64,000 bases of DNA from JACCTU01 sp963788055 (GCA_963788055.1 CAWBFA010000003.1:186001-250000); one strand, 5' to 3'; shown: positions 25,628 to 34,623, counted from the first letter of the stretch. Notes: generated by a model from the sequence alone, not told the origin. A program made the numbers and translations.

Positions 25628-26665
25628 ATGCACCGGGTTCGACTTCTCGCGGCTGCCGTACTGCTGGTCGTTGCCGCAGCCGCGCCGGTACGCGCAGGGG
25701 AGGCTGGAGCAGCCGGTCGGCTGTTCCAGCTCCCTGCGCACTCGACGCTCGACGCTCCGGGGGCACGTTCGGTTCGGCGCGCCGACTGGGCCGGCGGTGT
25801 CTACGCGACGCAGACGGGCGAGCGGGTGACCGTCTTCGTCTCGACGACGTACGCGAACCCCGACGCGATCGGACTCCGTTGGGCGAGCTTCCTCTCGTCC
25901 CTGGTTCACGGCTCCGAGCTCGCGCTCGTGCGAGCGTACGTCGCGCCGCTACCGGAGGTGCAGGAGTTCTGCGATGCCCGCGCGCTCGGCTGCTACGGCG
26001 CGAACACGCTTGTCTCGACCGCCGACCCGGTCGACGGCGTACCCGCGGAGGAAGTCATGCGCCACGAGTACGGACACCACGTCGCGGCAAACCGGCAGAA
26101 CCCGCCCTGGGCCGCGATCGACTGGGGGACGAAGCGCTGGGCGAGCGCAGCCGATGTGTGTACTCGGGTGGCCGGCCAGACGGCCTTTCCCGGCGACGAA
26201 GGCCTCTACTACACCCAGAACCCGGGTGAGGCGTTCGCGGAGGCATATCGGGTCCTGAACGAGGTCCACGGTGGAGCTCCCACCTTCTCGTGGTCGCTCG
26301 CCGACGCCAGCTTCTCGCCCGGCGAACGTGAGCTCACAGCTGTCGAGGAAGACGTGCTGCGGCCGTGGGCGCAGTCGCCGCCGCGACTCGTCGCCGGTCG
26401 ATTTCGCGCTGGGATTCGCACGTGGACGCACTCGCTCCAGACGGGGCTCGACGGTGACCTGGAGCTGACCCTCCGCATGCCGCTCGGCGCGGGCCACACG
26501 CTCGAGCTGCTCGACTCACGCGGGACGGTCGTCGCACGCGGTCTCTGGTCCGGCTCCGGTGTGCGCACGCTCCGTTACCGGATCTGCGGCCAACGAAGTG
26601 TTCGCATCCGCGTGGGACGTGCTGGCGGCCCGCAGCGGTTCCAAGTCCGAGTACGCCAGCCGTAG
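25628..26665 (+). CDS. Secreted HEYGHH zinc metalloprotease
   Basis: 345 residues from ATG 25628 (GGGAGGCCACGG). Signal peptide LLAAAVLLVVAAAAPVRA. A gluzincin-like centre: VMRHEYGHHVAANRQNPPW (HExxH) followed ~45 residues later by NPGEAFAEAYRVLNEV, which would supply the third ligand Glu. Cysteines in FCDARALGCYG and DVCTRVAG suggest disulfides. The C-terminal ~100 residues form a beta domain (LELTLRMPLGAGHTLELLD...RSVRIRVGRAG), like a pre-peptidase domain. Exported protease whose substrate may be one of the adjacent secreted proteins. Confidence 0.82.
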   Translation: MHRVRLLAAAVLLVVAAAAPVRAGEAGAAGRLFQLPAHSTLDAPGARSVRRADWAGGVYATQTGERVTVFVSTTYANPDAIGLRWASFLSSLVHGSELALVRAYVAPLPEVQEFCDARALGCYGANTLVSTADPVDGVPAEEVMRHEYGHHVAANRQNPPWAAIDWGTKRWASAADVCTRVAGQTAFPGDEGLYYTQNPGEAFAEAYRVLNEVHGGAPTFSWSLADASFSPGERELTAVEEDVLRPWAQSPPRLVAGRFRAGIRTWTHSLQTGLDGDLELTLRMPLGAGHTLELLDSRGTVVARGLWSGSGVRTLRYRICGQRSVRIRVGRAGGPQRFQVRVRQP

Positions 26666-26680
26666 GGAAGGAGTGAGGGG

Positions 26681-27990
26681 ATGAAGCTCGTAGCCATGAT
26701 CGTTCTGTCGTTGTTCCTGACGGCGACAGCGGCAGCAAATGGCTCTGCCAACGGTTCGACTCCCACGGCCTGCCAGACCGACGTCGAAGCGGTGTTCTGG
26801 ACGGGGACCGACTGGGAGCGGCTCGGCAAGGCGATCGCAGCCGACCGGGCGCCGTGCGGCGAGTACTGGATCTCGATCCCGCCACTCGCCGCGAACAAGA
26901 AGGGACTCCGGGTCCTGCAGGACGACGTGATCCGCGCGCTCGGGGTGCACCCGGTGGCGGAGTTCACGGTCGGGGAGGTCACCGGTTGGGCCAACTGGGT
27001 GCTCGCGGACCCGAACGACGATCGAACGTGGTTCACGGCCGGCGTCGAGTTTCGACGGGCGATGGCCGACGCCGGGTACAGCGGCGCCGACGAGACCTGG
27101 CTCCTCAACGAGCTCGACCGCTCGACGATGCGGGACGCACCTCGCGGGCCGGCTCCGCCGACCACACGTGGCCCGCGTTCCCACGCGCGGCGATGGTCGA
27201 GCTCTCGCAGGGGCTCTACTACGGCGCGATCGGGATGGATCCGCTCCCGGGCGTGGTCGAGATCGGGATTCATCACCGTCACCAGAACATGCCCTCCGAC
27301 GTCGTCCGGCAGTACAAGTCGGAAGCCGAGGCGTGGCTGGCGGACGACACGTTCTGGGCGGGACTGTCTCCGGCGGTGCGTTGGCTCGGTGTCGAGACGT
27401 ATCCCGACGTCCGCAACTGGGGAACTCCCGGCTCGTCGCGCGGGGAGCGGCGACGTTCTCTGGAGGAGTACACGTTCCACTTGCTCGAGCTGGTTCGCGA
27501 TGCACCGACCGAGGTCGTCGCAGCACGTGAGCTCTTCGAGCGTGCGTACCTGCCCTTTGCGAACGCCGGTTACCGAGCGCGCGGTGGCGAACAGTTCCTC
27601 TTCCGCACCGGCCACGGGAACACGATGGTCGACGCGACGACCATGCAGCACTTCGTCTCCGAGCAGGTGCACATGATCCGGCACTACGCGGGGTCGCACC
27701 CGCACCGCTCGCCGGCTGGGCGGATCGGCTTCTCTTGGCAGCCGTGCAACCGGATCTCCGCCGACACGGACACGTGTGATCCGATCGCCGTGCGCAACTT
27801 CGTCGCCGATCTCGACGCGGTCTCCGCCCGTCTGGCTAGGGCGATCGAGTACGGGTATCGCGAGCGCGGAGCTTCAGCCGTCGGCGCATGCCGGCGGACC
27901 GAGACGGAGCTCGAGCTCGACTGGTGTGACGGCCGGTTGGAGGGAGCGGCCTTCACCGACAACTGGTCGATCTTCACGCGCTGGGGGTGA
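26681..27990 (+). CDS. Large secreted protein of unknown function (frame break near 27135)
   Basis: ATG 26681 after GGAAGGAGTGAGGGG. Signal peptide MKLVAMIVLSLFLTATAAAN, then TACQTDVEAVFWTGTDWERL and YWISIPPLAANKKGLRVLQD. The frame breaks around 27135 and continues as AGSADHTWPAFPRAAMVELS, FLFRTGHGNTMVDATTMQHF, GRIGFSWQPCNRISADTDTC and ends TDNWSIFTRWG at 27990. Many Trp and acidic residues, as in sugar-active enzymes, but I cannot name a family. Third gene of the secreted cluster, 15 bp after the metalloprotease, followed by a strong hairpin. Confidence 0.7.
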
Positions 27991-28002
27991 GGGATACACG
28001 TA

Positions 28003-28031
28003 GGGGTCGCCGCTTGGGGGGCGGCGACCCC
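28003..28031 (+). terminator. Strong hairpin closing the secreted-protein cluster
   Basis: GGGGTCGCCGC-ttggggg-GCGGCGACCCC: a perfect 11-bp stem with a 7-nt loop, 12 bp after the last secreted-protein gene and 62 bp before sdhA. No T-run follows. Confidence 0.7.
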
Positions 28032-28093
28032 GACCTCCAAGCCGCGTCTGTCACGAAGCGCAGTACTTCCGCCTTTCGATAGCGTCCGAGCCG

Positions 28094-29773
28094 GTGGACG
28101 CCCAGCACGACGTGCTCGTCGTCGGTGCCGGCTGCGCGGGCATGCGCGCGGCCATCGAGGCATTCGAAGTCGGTGCCGACGTGGCGATGATCTCCAAGAT
28201 CCACCCGACGCGGAGCCACTCCGGCGCGGCGGAGGGTGGGATCAACGCGGCGCTCGGGAATGCCTCCGACGACGACCCCGAGCAGCACGCCTACGACACC
28301 GTCAAGGGCTCGGACTACCTCGGCGACCAGGACGCCATCGAGATCCTCTGCAACGAGGCGCCGGACGACGTCTACCAGCTCGAGCACTGGGGAGCCGTCT
28401 TCTCCCGAACCGAGGACGGCCGCATCGCGCAGCGCCCATTCGGGGCGGCGGGCGCCCCCCGCACGGCCTACGCAGCCGACATCACCGGCCACGTGCTCAT
28501 CCAGGTGCTCTACGAGCAGGTGGTCAAGCGCGACATCCTCACCTACGAGGAGTACTTCGCCTGGAAGCTCGTCGTCGACGATGGTCGCTGTCAGGGCGTC
28601 ATCTGCTGGGACCTGCTGAACGGCGGGCTGAAGGTGATCGGCGCGAAGACGGTGATCCTCGCGACGGGCGGTGCGGGCCGGCTCTACACCGGCACGACGA
28701 ACGCCTACGCATGCACCGGCGACGGCATGGCGCTGGCGCTCAGGGTCGGCGTCCCGCTCAAGGACATGGAGATGATGCAGTTCCACCCGACGACGCTTGC
28801 GCCGACGGGCGTGCTGATCACCGAGGGCTCCCGAGGCGAGGGCGCGTACCTGCTGAACGCGGAGGGCGAGCGCTTCCTGAGCCGCTATGCGCCGAACGCG
28901 ATGGAGCTCGCGTCGCGCGACGTCATCTCCCGCGCCGAGCAGACCGAGATCGACGAGGGTCGCGGCATCGACGGCAACGTCCTGCTCGACCTACGCCACC
29001 TCGGAGCAGAGAAGATCATCGAGCGGCTGCACGGCACGCGCGAGCTCGCGCAGACCTTCGCCGGCGTCGACCCGATCTACGAGCCGATCCCGGTTCGTCC
29101 CGGCGCTCACTACCACATGGGCGGCGTCGACACCGACGTCTGGGGGAAGACCTCGCTCGAGGGCCTGTACTCCGCGGGCGAAGCGGCGTGCGTCTCGGTG
29201 CACGGCGCGAACCGCCTGGGCGGCAACGCGCTGATGGAGACGATCACGTACGGCAAGCGCTCCGGGCGGCACGCGGCCGAGTGGGCGCTCTCGAACACGA
29301 CGGTCACGGTGCCGGACGGAATCGTGAGCGACGCAGATCGCGAGCTGCGCACGCTGCTGGGGCGGACCGCGGGCGAGCGGCCGTGGAAGATCCGCGACGA
29401 GCTCGCGCGAACGATGCACGAGAACTTCGGCGTGTTCCGCCGCGAGGACCAGATGCAGCGCCAGGGTGAGATCGTCGAAGCCCTCCGCGAGCGCTACCGC
29501 AGCGTCGTCGTCGAGGACAAGGGGACGCTGTTCAACAGCGACCTGACGCAGGCGCTCGAGCTCGGTTTCCTCCTCGAGCTCGCGCAGTGCATGGTCGTCT
29601 GCGGGCTCGCCCGCAAGGAGAGTCGCGGCGCGCACGCGCGTCCCCACGACTACCCGGACCGAGACGACGAGAACTTCCTCAAGCACACGCTCGTCACGTG
29701 GCGCGACGGGCCGCAGCTCGAGTGGAAGCCGGTGACGATGACGAAATGGCAGCCCCAGGAAAGGACCTACTAG
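28094..29773 (+). CDS. sdhA: Succinate dehydrogenase flavoprotein subunit
   Basis: 559 residues from GTG 28094. FAD site DVLVVGAGCAGMRAAIEA; covalent-FAD His region KIHPTRSHSGAAEGGINAAL; substrate loop MEMMQFHPTTLAPTGVLITE; NRLGGNALMETITYGKRSG. C-terminal domain (MHENFGVFRREDQMQRQGEI; ARKESRGAHARPHDYPDRDD) is typical of SdhA/FrdA. It oxidises succinate to fumarate. First gene of sdhA-sdhB-CCG; no cytochrome b anchor genes follow. Confidence 0.95.
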   Translation: MDAQHDVLVVGAGCAGMRAAIEAFEVGADVAMISKIHPTRSHSGAAEGGINAALGNASDDDPEQHAYDTVKGSDYLGDQDAIEILCNEAPDDVYQLEHWGAVFSRTEDGRIAQRPFGAAGAPRTAYAADITGHVLIQVLYEQVVKRDILTYEEYFAWKLVVDDGRCQGVICWDLLNGGLKVIGAKTVILATGGAGRLYTGTTNAYACTGDGMALALRVGVPLKDMEMMQFHPTTLAPTGVLITEGSRGEGAYLLNAEGERFLSRYAPNAMELASRDVISRAEQTEIDEGRGIDGNVLLDLRHLGAEKIIERLHGTRELAQTFAGVDPIYEPIPVRPGAHYHMGGVDTDVWGKTSLEGLYSAGEAACVSVHGANRLGGNALMETITYGKRSGRHAAEWALSNTTVTVPDGIVSDADRELRTLLGRTAGERPWKIRDELARTMHENFGVFRREDQMQRQGEIVEALRERYRSVVVEDKGTLFNSDLTQALELGFLLELAQCMVVCGLARKESRGAHARPHDYPDRDDENFLKHTLVTWRDGPQLEWKPVTMTKWQPQERTY

Positions 29774-30864
29774 TGGAAGCGGCGACCCAGCCTCGCGAGA
29801 AGACGATGCAGGTCAAGATCAAGATCTGGCGCTTCGACTCCCAGACGGGAGAGCGCGCGCTCAAGGAGTACGAGATCGAGGCGCCCGAGTGGGTCACGCT
29901 GCTCGACGTCCTCGACATGATCAAGGACCAGCAGGACGGCTCGCTCGCGTATCGCAAGAGCTGCCGGATGATGATCTGCGGCTCCTGCGGGATGCGCATG
30001 GACGGCGCCGCGGTGCTCGCGTGCAAGACGCGGATGTACGACATCGTGCAGGCCGGCCACGTGCCGGTGATCTCCGCGATGGGGAACCTGCCGATCGTCA
30101 AGGACCTCGTCGTCGACATGGAGCCGTTCTGGCAGAAGTTCAAGTCGATGAAGCCGTGGCTCCAGCCCGGCTACGAAGAGCCGCCCGAGGGCAAGGAGTA
30201 CCGCGTCTCGCAGGAGCGCATGAACGTGATCCACAAGGAGGCGCTCTGCATCAACTGCGGCGCCTGCGTCTCGGAGTGCAACGCGATGGAGTCGTCCCCC
30301 GAGTTCCTCGGCCCGCAGGCGCTCGCCAAGGGCATGCGCTTCGTCGGCGACGCGCGCGACGGGGCGACCGTCGAGCGGCTCGAGGACTACTCGAGCGAGC
30401 ACGGCATCTGGGAGTGCACGCGGTGCTATTTCTGCAACGAGCGCTGCCCGAAGGGCGTCGACCCGCGCGACGCGATCGCGAAGCTCGGCGCTGAGGCGGT
30501 CAAGGAGGGGGTCGACCGCGACATGGGCGCGAAGCACGCGAAGTGGTTCATCAAGTCGACGGAGACGACCGGGTGGCTCCGCGAGACCGAGCTCGTGCCC
30601 AAGACGCAGGGCGTCATCTCTGCGATCTCGCAGATGAAGTTCGCGATGGGCCTCGCCACGAAGGGAAAGGTGCCGCTGCCTTTCCCGCCGCATGTCGCCG
30701 AGAACGTCGACGAGGCGCGCGGCCTGCACAAGCTCGTGCACGAGCAGGGCCGCCTCGGCTACGAGGGAATCGTCCAGGGTGAGCACTCGCTCGCGAAGCT
30801 CGACCACCACCTGCGCGAGGAAGAAGAGGTGCCGCCGTCCGACGGCGGGGAGGCAAAATCGTGA
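29773..30864 (+). CDS. sdhB: Succinate dehydrogenase iron-sulfur subunit with C-terminal extension
   Basis: About 363 residues from GTG 29773 (overlaps the sdhA stop); ATG 29806 is an alternative start. 2Fe-2S ligands in CRMMICGSCGMRMDGAAVLA plus C; 4Fe-4S and 3Fe-4S ligands in CINCGACVSEC and CTRCYFCNERCPKGVDPRDA. Beyond the usual ~250 residues it has a ~100-residue extension (KHAKWFIKSTETTGWLRETE ... EGIVQGEHSLAKLDHHLREE). Electrons pass from FAD in SdhA to the quinone-reactive subunit. Overlaps the next gene by GTGA. Confidence 0.94.
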   Translation: MEAATQPREKTMQVKIKIWRFDSQTGERALKEYEIEAPEWVTLLDVLDMIKDQQDGSLAYRKSCRMMICGSCGMRMDGAAVLACKTRMYDIVQAGHVPVISAMGNLPIVKDLVVDMEPFWQKFKSMKPWLQPGYEEPPEGKEYRVSQERMNVIHKEALCINCGACVSECNAMESSPEFLGPQALAKGMRFVGDARDGATVERLEDYSSEHGIWECTRCYFCNERCPKGVDPRDAIAKLGAEAVKEGVDRDMGAKHAKWFIKSTETTGWLRETELVPKTQGVISAISQMKFAMGLATKGKVPLPFPPHVAENVDEARGLHKLVHEQGRLGYEGIVQGEHSLAKLDHHLREEEEVPPSDGGEAKS

Positions 30865-31760
30865 AGCAGGTCGCCTACTACAAGGGCTGTTTGGCGTCGC
30901 TCTCGGCGAAGGAGCTCGACACCTCGACGCAGGCGCTCGCGCCGAAGGTCGGGCTCGAGCTGATCGACCTCGAGTCGGTGACGTGCTGCGGTGCGGGCGA
31001 CATCCACGAGGCGGAGCCTGACTACTACCTCCACTTGAACGCGCGCATCCTCGCGTACGCAGAAGCGACGGGCTCCGACACGCTGATGACGATCTGCAAC
31101 GTCTGCACGCTGAACCTGCGGCAGGCCGACTTCATGCTCAAGGGCGACGATGCCCTGCGCGAGCGTGTCAACACCAACCTCGCGGCTGTCGGCGTGCCGC
31201 CGTACAGCGGCGCCGTCGAGGTGAAGCACTTCCTCTGGCTCGTTGCGGACGGCGAGGGCTTCGAGCTCTTGAAGGCCTCCGCGCACAAGGGGCTGAAGGG
31301 AATCAAGATCGCGCCGTTCTACGGCTGCCAGATCCTGCGGCCGTCGAAGCTGCTCGGCTTCGAGGACCCGGACAAGCCGTGGTCGCTCGAGCGGATCATC
31401 GAGGCGTGCGGCGGCGAGGTCGTCGATTACCCGGCGAAGGTCAAGTGCTGCGGCTTCCCGATCATCCAGGCGCGCGAGGACACCGCTCTCGGCGAGCTGA
31501 TCCAGCCGATCGAGCAGGCGATCGAGGGCGGCGCCGACGCGATCGTGACGCCGTGTCCGCTCTGTCATCTGTCACTCGACGCGTGGCAGTCGAAACTGAA
31601 CGCACAGCGCCAGAAGGACGGCCTCGACCCGCTGCAGCCGATGCCGATCTTCCACCTTGCGCAGCTGATCGGTGTCGCCGCCGGCCTCGAGGACTCCGAG
31701 TTGAAGTTCCGACGGCACGTCGTCTCGATGAAGCCGGTGCTCGAAAAGCTCGAAGTCTGA
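30861..31760 (+). CDS. E-type succinate:quinone reductase subunit, HdrB-like with two CCG domains
   Basis: 299 residues from GTG 30861. Two cysteine-rich CCG domains: YYKGCLASL, VTCCGAGD, ICNVCTLN and then FYGCQILRP, VKCCGFPIIQA, CPLCHLSL. This is the heterodisulfide-reductase-B-like fold that replaces the haem b anchor in E-type (Sulfolobus/cyanobacterial style) succinate dehydrogenases. It associates with the membrane face and passes electrons to quinone. The position directly after sdhB, by overlap, makes the assignment firm. Confidence 0.9.
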   Translation: MKQVAYYKGCLASLSAKELDTSTQALAPKVGLELIDLESVTCCGAGDIHEAEPDYYLHLNARILAYAEATGSDTLMTICNVCTLNLRQADFMLKGDDALRERVNTNLAAVGVPPYSGAVEVKHFLWLVADGEGFELLKASAHKGLKGIKIAPFYGCQILRPSKLLGFEDPDKPWSLERIIEACGGEVVDYPAKVKCCGFPIIQAREDTALGELIQPIEQAIEGGADAIVTPCPLCHLSLDAWQSKLNAQRQKDGLDPLQPMPIFHLAQLIGVAAGLEDSELKFRRHVVSMKPVLEKLEV

Positions 31761-31813
31761 GAACTGCGCAAGTCTCGCCTCGCTTCGGCATCTAGCTGGT
31801 CGGAGGGGCGGTT

Positions 31814-31839
31814 TCGGGCCCGGCTTCGGCCGGGCCCGA
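31814..31839 (+). terminator. UUCG-loop hairpin after the sdh operon
   Basis: TCGGGCCCGGC-ttcg-GCCGGGCCCGA, a perfect 11-bp stem closed by the very stable UUCG tetraloop, 53 bp after the CCG-subunit stop and 17 bp before the next gene. Confidence 0.75.
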
Positions 31840-31856
31840 GCCATCTCTAAGGTCTC

Positions 31857-32681
31857 GTGGTGCTCGCGCGCATCGCCGGCGGCTTGGGCGCCGCGGTGGC
31901 GGCTCTGCTCGGCTGGGGCTGGTTCGAGGCCGGATGGGTGCGGCTCCGGACGGTCGAGGTGGTCGTCGACGGGCTGCCTCCGGAGCTCGACGGGCTGCGC
32001 CTCGCGCACCTCTCCGACTTCCATCTCGGCGTTCCGTCCGGCGGTGCCCGCGCGGTCGAGCGTGCGGTTGCGTGGGTGGACGAGCGCCGGCCCGACCTCG
32101 TGCTCGTGACGGGCGATCTCCTCACGCACCCCCGCGGCGAGCCGAAGCTGCGCGAGCTCGCGAAGCGGCTTGGGCCACGGACGTACGCCGTGCTCGGCAA
32201 TCACGACTTCGGCGACGCGCGTGATCCGCTCGCCGCCCCGAGCCGGCTCGACGACCTCTCGCCGGCTCACCTGCTCCGTGACGATTCGGTCGAGCTCGCG
32301 CTTCGAGGCCGGCGCGTGCAGCTCGTCGGGATCGACCCACCCTCCTATCGCGCCCGACGGGCGGACCCGGAAGGCCGTGCCGACCCGTCCGCGGACCTCC
32401 GCATCCTGCTGTGCCACTACCCGAACGTCTTCGATCGGGTTCGGCCGGGCGTGTACCAGCTCGTGCTCGCCGGCCACCTGCACGACGGCCAGATCGCGAT
32501 CCCGTACGGGAGAGGGAAGGTCCGCCTGGCGCACTTCGACTGGCGCTATACGAAGGGCCTCTACCGCCGTGAGGGGTCGGTGCTGCACGTGTCGCCGGGG
32601 CTCGGGACGACGTTCGTGCCGTTCCGCTTTTTCGCGCGTCCAGAGGCAACGGAACTCGTCCTCCGCAGGGGGCCCAGCTAG
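31857..32681 (+). CDS. Membrane-anchored metallophosphoesterase
   Basis: 274 residues from GTG 31857. One N-terminal membrane helix (GGLGAAVAALLGWGWF), then a calcineurin-like phosphoesterase: LAHLSDFHLG (D-x-H), LVTGDLL (GD), AVLGNHDFG (GNHD), LCHYPNVFD (His) and LAGHLHDGQI (GHxH). All metal ligands are present. The YkuE/UDP-diacylglucosamine-pyrophosphatase-like group has this size and topology. Substrate unknown. Confidence 0.88.
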   Translation: MVLARIAGGLGAAVAALLGWGWFEAGWVRLRTVEVVVDGLPPELDGLRLAHLSDFHLGVPSGGARAVERAVAWVDERRPDLVLVTGDLLTHPRGEPKLRELAKRLGPRTYAVLGNHDFGDARDPLAAPSRLDDLSPAHLLRDDSVELALRGRRVQLVGIDPPSYRARRADPEGRADPSADLRILLCHYPNVFDRVRPGVYQLVLAGHLHDGQIAIPYGRGKVRLAHFDWRYTKGLYRREGSVLHVSPGLGTTFVPFRFFARPEATELVLRRGPS

Positions 32682-32734
32682 ACATAGGAACGGGGCATCC
32701 CTGCGGATCCCGTCACTGTGGAACACTGTTTGAA

Positions 32735-33568
32735 ATGAGATTGGCGGGGGTCCTGATCGGCCCGGCGGTTCTGGCGTTCGTCATCGTGACGGCGCTTTCG
32801 CACGTCGTTCCGGACGACCCCTCGACGTCTCAGGCGCCAGCGACCGGGCTCGTGTGGGGTGGACGCGCCTTCGCCGACCAGAGCGAGTTCGCCCGGTGGC
32901 TTGCGGAGCGAGGACGGAGCTACAAAGAGTGGTCACGCCTGCATCCGGGGTCACCCTGGGCGACGACCGACTCGACCAACGCAGCGCCGGTTTCGGAGAC
33001 GCGAACCCTCGCTTCGCAAGCCGACGAGAGCCGGAGCTCCGTGGTCGTGGCGTTCGTCGGCGCAGGGCTCGTGCTCGTCCTCGGGCTCATCGCGCTCGGC
33101 GTCGCCATGTTCGTTCGCACGACGATCACGAGCGATCGCGTCCTGGCGCCTCGACTTCACGCTCCGCGCACCGTTCCGGACACGTTGGACGGCGGCGCGA
33201 GCTCGGTTGCCGTGGCGCGGCACCGATTCGTCGACGCGGGGTTGGCGGCGCGCCGGGGGGTCGAGGCGGCGCGGCCTCGTCTCGAGAGCGCCGGTTTGGC
33301 GGCACGCCGCGGGGTCGAAGCAGCGCTGCCTCATCTCGAGGGCGCCGGGCTGGCTGCCCGCAGAGGAGTCGAGGCCGCGGGACCGAGGCTGGCCGAAGCC
33401 GGGTCGGTGGCACGCGAGCGAGTCGAAGCCGCCGCAGCCGAGACGGCGGTCGTGGGCCTTTCGGTTCGGTACGCGCTCGCGACCGGGCGCTTACGGGGCG
33501 CGCTGTTCTACGCGTTCGCCGCGTTGTTCTCCGCCGCCCTCGGGCTCGCAACTGCGATTCTGCTCTAG
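32735..33568 (+). CDS. Three-helix membrane protein with tandem 18-residue repeats
   Basis: 277 residues. Hydrophobic helices at residues ~5-25 (VLIGPAVLAFVIVTALSHVV), ~105-130 (VVVAFVGAGLVLVLGLIALG) and the C-terminus (LFYAFAALFSAALGLATAIL). The extracytoplasmic segment between the first two carries GRAFADQSEFARWLAERGRS. After the second helix come four tandem 18-residue repeats of the form xAGLAARRGVEAAxPxLE, predicted amphipathic helix. No family recognised. It precedes the Asp23 gene by 5 bp and may be cotranscribed with it. Confidence 0.7.
   Translation: MRLAGVLIGPAVLAFVIVTALSHVVPDDPSTSQAPATGLVWGGRAFADQSEFARWLAERGRSYKEWSRLHPGSPWATTDSTNAAPVSETRTLASQADESRSSVVVAFVGAGLVLVLGLIALGVAMFVRTTITSDRVLAPRLHAPRTVPDTLDGGASSVAVARHRFVDAGLAARRGVEAARPRLESAGLAARRGVEAALPHLEGAGLAARRGVEAAGPRLAEAGSVARERVEAAAAETAVVGLSVRYALATGRLRGALFYAFAALFSAALGLATAILL
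33233..33448 (+). repeat. Four tandem 54-bp coding repeats
   Basis: Units at 33233-33286, 33287-33340, 33341-33394 and 33395-33448, each 54 bp (18 codons), encoding DAGLAARRGVEAARPRLE and variants. The first three differ at few residues; the last (EAGSVARERVEAAAAETA) has diverged. Inside the membrane-protein gene 32735-33568. Confidence 0.9.
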
Positions 33569-33573
33569 GTCGC

Positions 33574-33870
33574 ATGGAGGGTCACGCGTCGATTTCGGCG
33601 GAGGTGCTCAGCCGCTACGCCGCTGACGCGGCGCTCGCGGTCGACGGCGTGCGCGGACTCGTCGAGCGCGCGCTGCCGTACCGCCGCGGCGTGAAGCTCG
33701 ACGAAGACGAAGGGCGCGTCACGGTCGAGCTGCGACTCGCGGTCGAATGGGGAGCCTCGATCCCGCAGGTCGGGCGGGACGTCCAGCAGCGCGTGCGCGA
33801 GTACCTGAAGCGGATGGCGGACGTCGACGCGACACGCGTCGACATCGTCGTCGACGAGGTTGCGGAGTGA
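33574..33870 (+). CDS. Asp23/Gls24 family envelope-stress protein
   Basis: 98 residues from ATG 33574. ISAEVLSRYAADAALAVDGV then VELRLAVEWGASIPQVGRDV and QQRVREYLKRMADVDATRVD are the three blocks of the Asp23/Gls24 (DUF322) domain. These small proteins sit at the membrane via partner proteins (Asp23-AmaP in Staphylococcus); the membrane-repeat protein just upstream could be such an anchor. Overlaps the next gene by GTGA. Confidence 0.88.
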   Translation: MEGHASISAEVLSRYAADAALAVDGVRGLVERALPYRRGVKLDEDEGRVTVELRLAVEWGASIPQVGRDVQQRVREYLKRMADVDATRVDIVVDEVAE

Positions 33871-34490
33871 CGGCGCATCTCGACGGGCTGACGCGTGCGA
33901 CTTTGCAGACTGCTCCGACCGTGTGCCACACCTGCGTCTGGTGGCAGTCCCGTGGCGGACGCACAGCGAACAAGGAGCGCTGGATGGACCGGATCGAGGA
34001 CGACTGGGGCGCGTGGGGCACCGTCTATCGCGACGAACACGGCCGCACGCTCGGGTCGATGCAGTACGGACCGGCCGAGCTCTTCCCGCGCGCCGCGGAG
34101 CTCCCTGCGGGACCCGCCTCGGAGGACGCAGTGCTCGTGACGTGCGCGTATCTCGTCGAGTCGTCGAGCCCGTGGGTGATGCAGTCGCTCTTCCTCGCCG
34201 CGATCGGCGACGCGCGCGACAAGGGAGCGCGCGCGCTCGAGGCATTCGCGTTCCGTTACCCGGAAGGGGAGAGCGCATACGAGCGCTTCCAGGTGCACAA
34301 GACGATCTTCCCGCGCGACTTCCTGTCCGACTTCGGCTTCGTGACCGTCCGGGCGGTCGGCCGGGTCGAGCTCGCGCGGCTCGAGCTCGGCGGCCTGCAG
34401 CCGGTCGCCGAAGGGTCGCGCGCGAGGGTGCTGCGCGTCGTCAAGGAGGCGTTCTTCCCAGAGCCGGTCCCGGCTCCTAGAAGGCCTTAA
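33867..34490 (+). CDS. GNAT-fold-like protein of unknown substrate
   Basis: 207 residues from GTG 33867, overlapping the Asp23 stop. TVCHTCVWWQSRGGRTANKE and WMDRIEDDWGAWGTVYRDEH, then LVTCAYLVESSSPWVMQSLF, GDARDKGARALEAFAFRYPE and DFLSDFGFVTVRAVGRVELA. Secondary-structure order (beta, helix after a V/L-rich strand, GFxxVR) fits an acetyltransferase-like fold often annotated GNAT in actinobacteria. A Cys pair (CHTC) near the N-terminus is unexplained. The CoA-binding loop is weak, so activity is uncertain. Confidence 0.6.
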   Translation: MTAHLDGLTRATLQTAPTVCHTCVWWQSRGGRTANKERWMDRIEDDWGAWGTVYRDEHGRTLGSMQYGPAELFPRAAELPAGPASEDAVLVTCAYLVESSSPWVMQSLFLAAIGDARDKGARALEAFAFRYPEGESAYERFQVHKTIFPRDFLSDFGFVTVRAVGRVELARLELGGLQPVAEGSRARVLRVVKEAFFPEPVPAPRRP

Positions 34491-34523
34491 CAACAAGGGG
34501 CATGAGGCGCGAGTTGCCGCCGG

Positions 34524-34623
34524 AGGCGGGCTGTGCCCGCCGGGAGGCGAACCGCGAAGAAAGGGTCAGCTGCGAAGAAGGAGGGGCTCGTGGGGGAACC
34601 ACGGGTTCCCCCACGTTTTGAGC
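34524..34623 (+). terminator. Composite repeat ending in a T-tailed terminator (copy A)
   Basis: Two hairpins in ~95 bp: GGCGGG-ctgtg-CCCGCC (34525-34541), then GTGGGGGAACC-acg-GGTTCCCCCAC (34590-34614, perfect 11-bp stem) followed by GTTTTG. The second is a good intrinsic terminator for the upstream operon. The same two-hairpin arrangement recurs at 41849-41935, and the GGGGGAACC palindrome recurs inside dnaX. Confidence 0.75.

Noticed and set aside
33233..33448. The 54-bp tandem repeats as a CRISPR-like array
   Set aside because: They are contiguous in-frame coding repeats without spacers.
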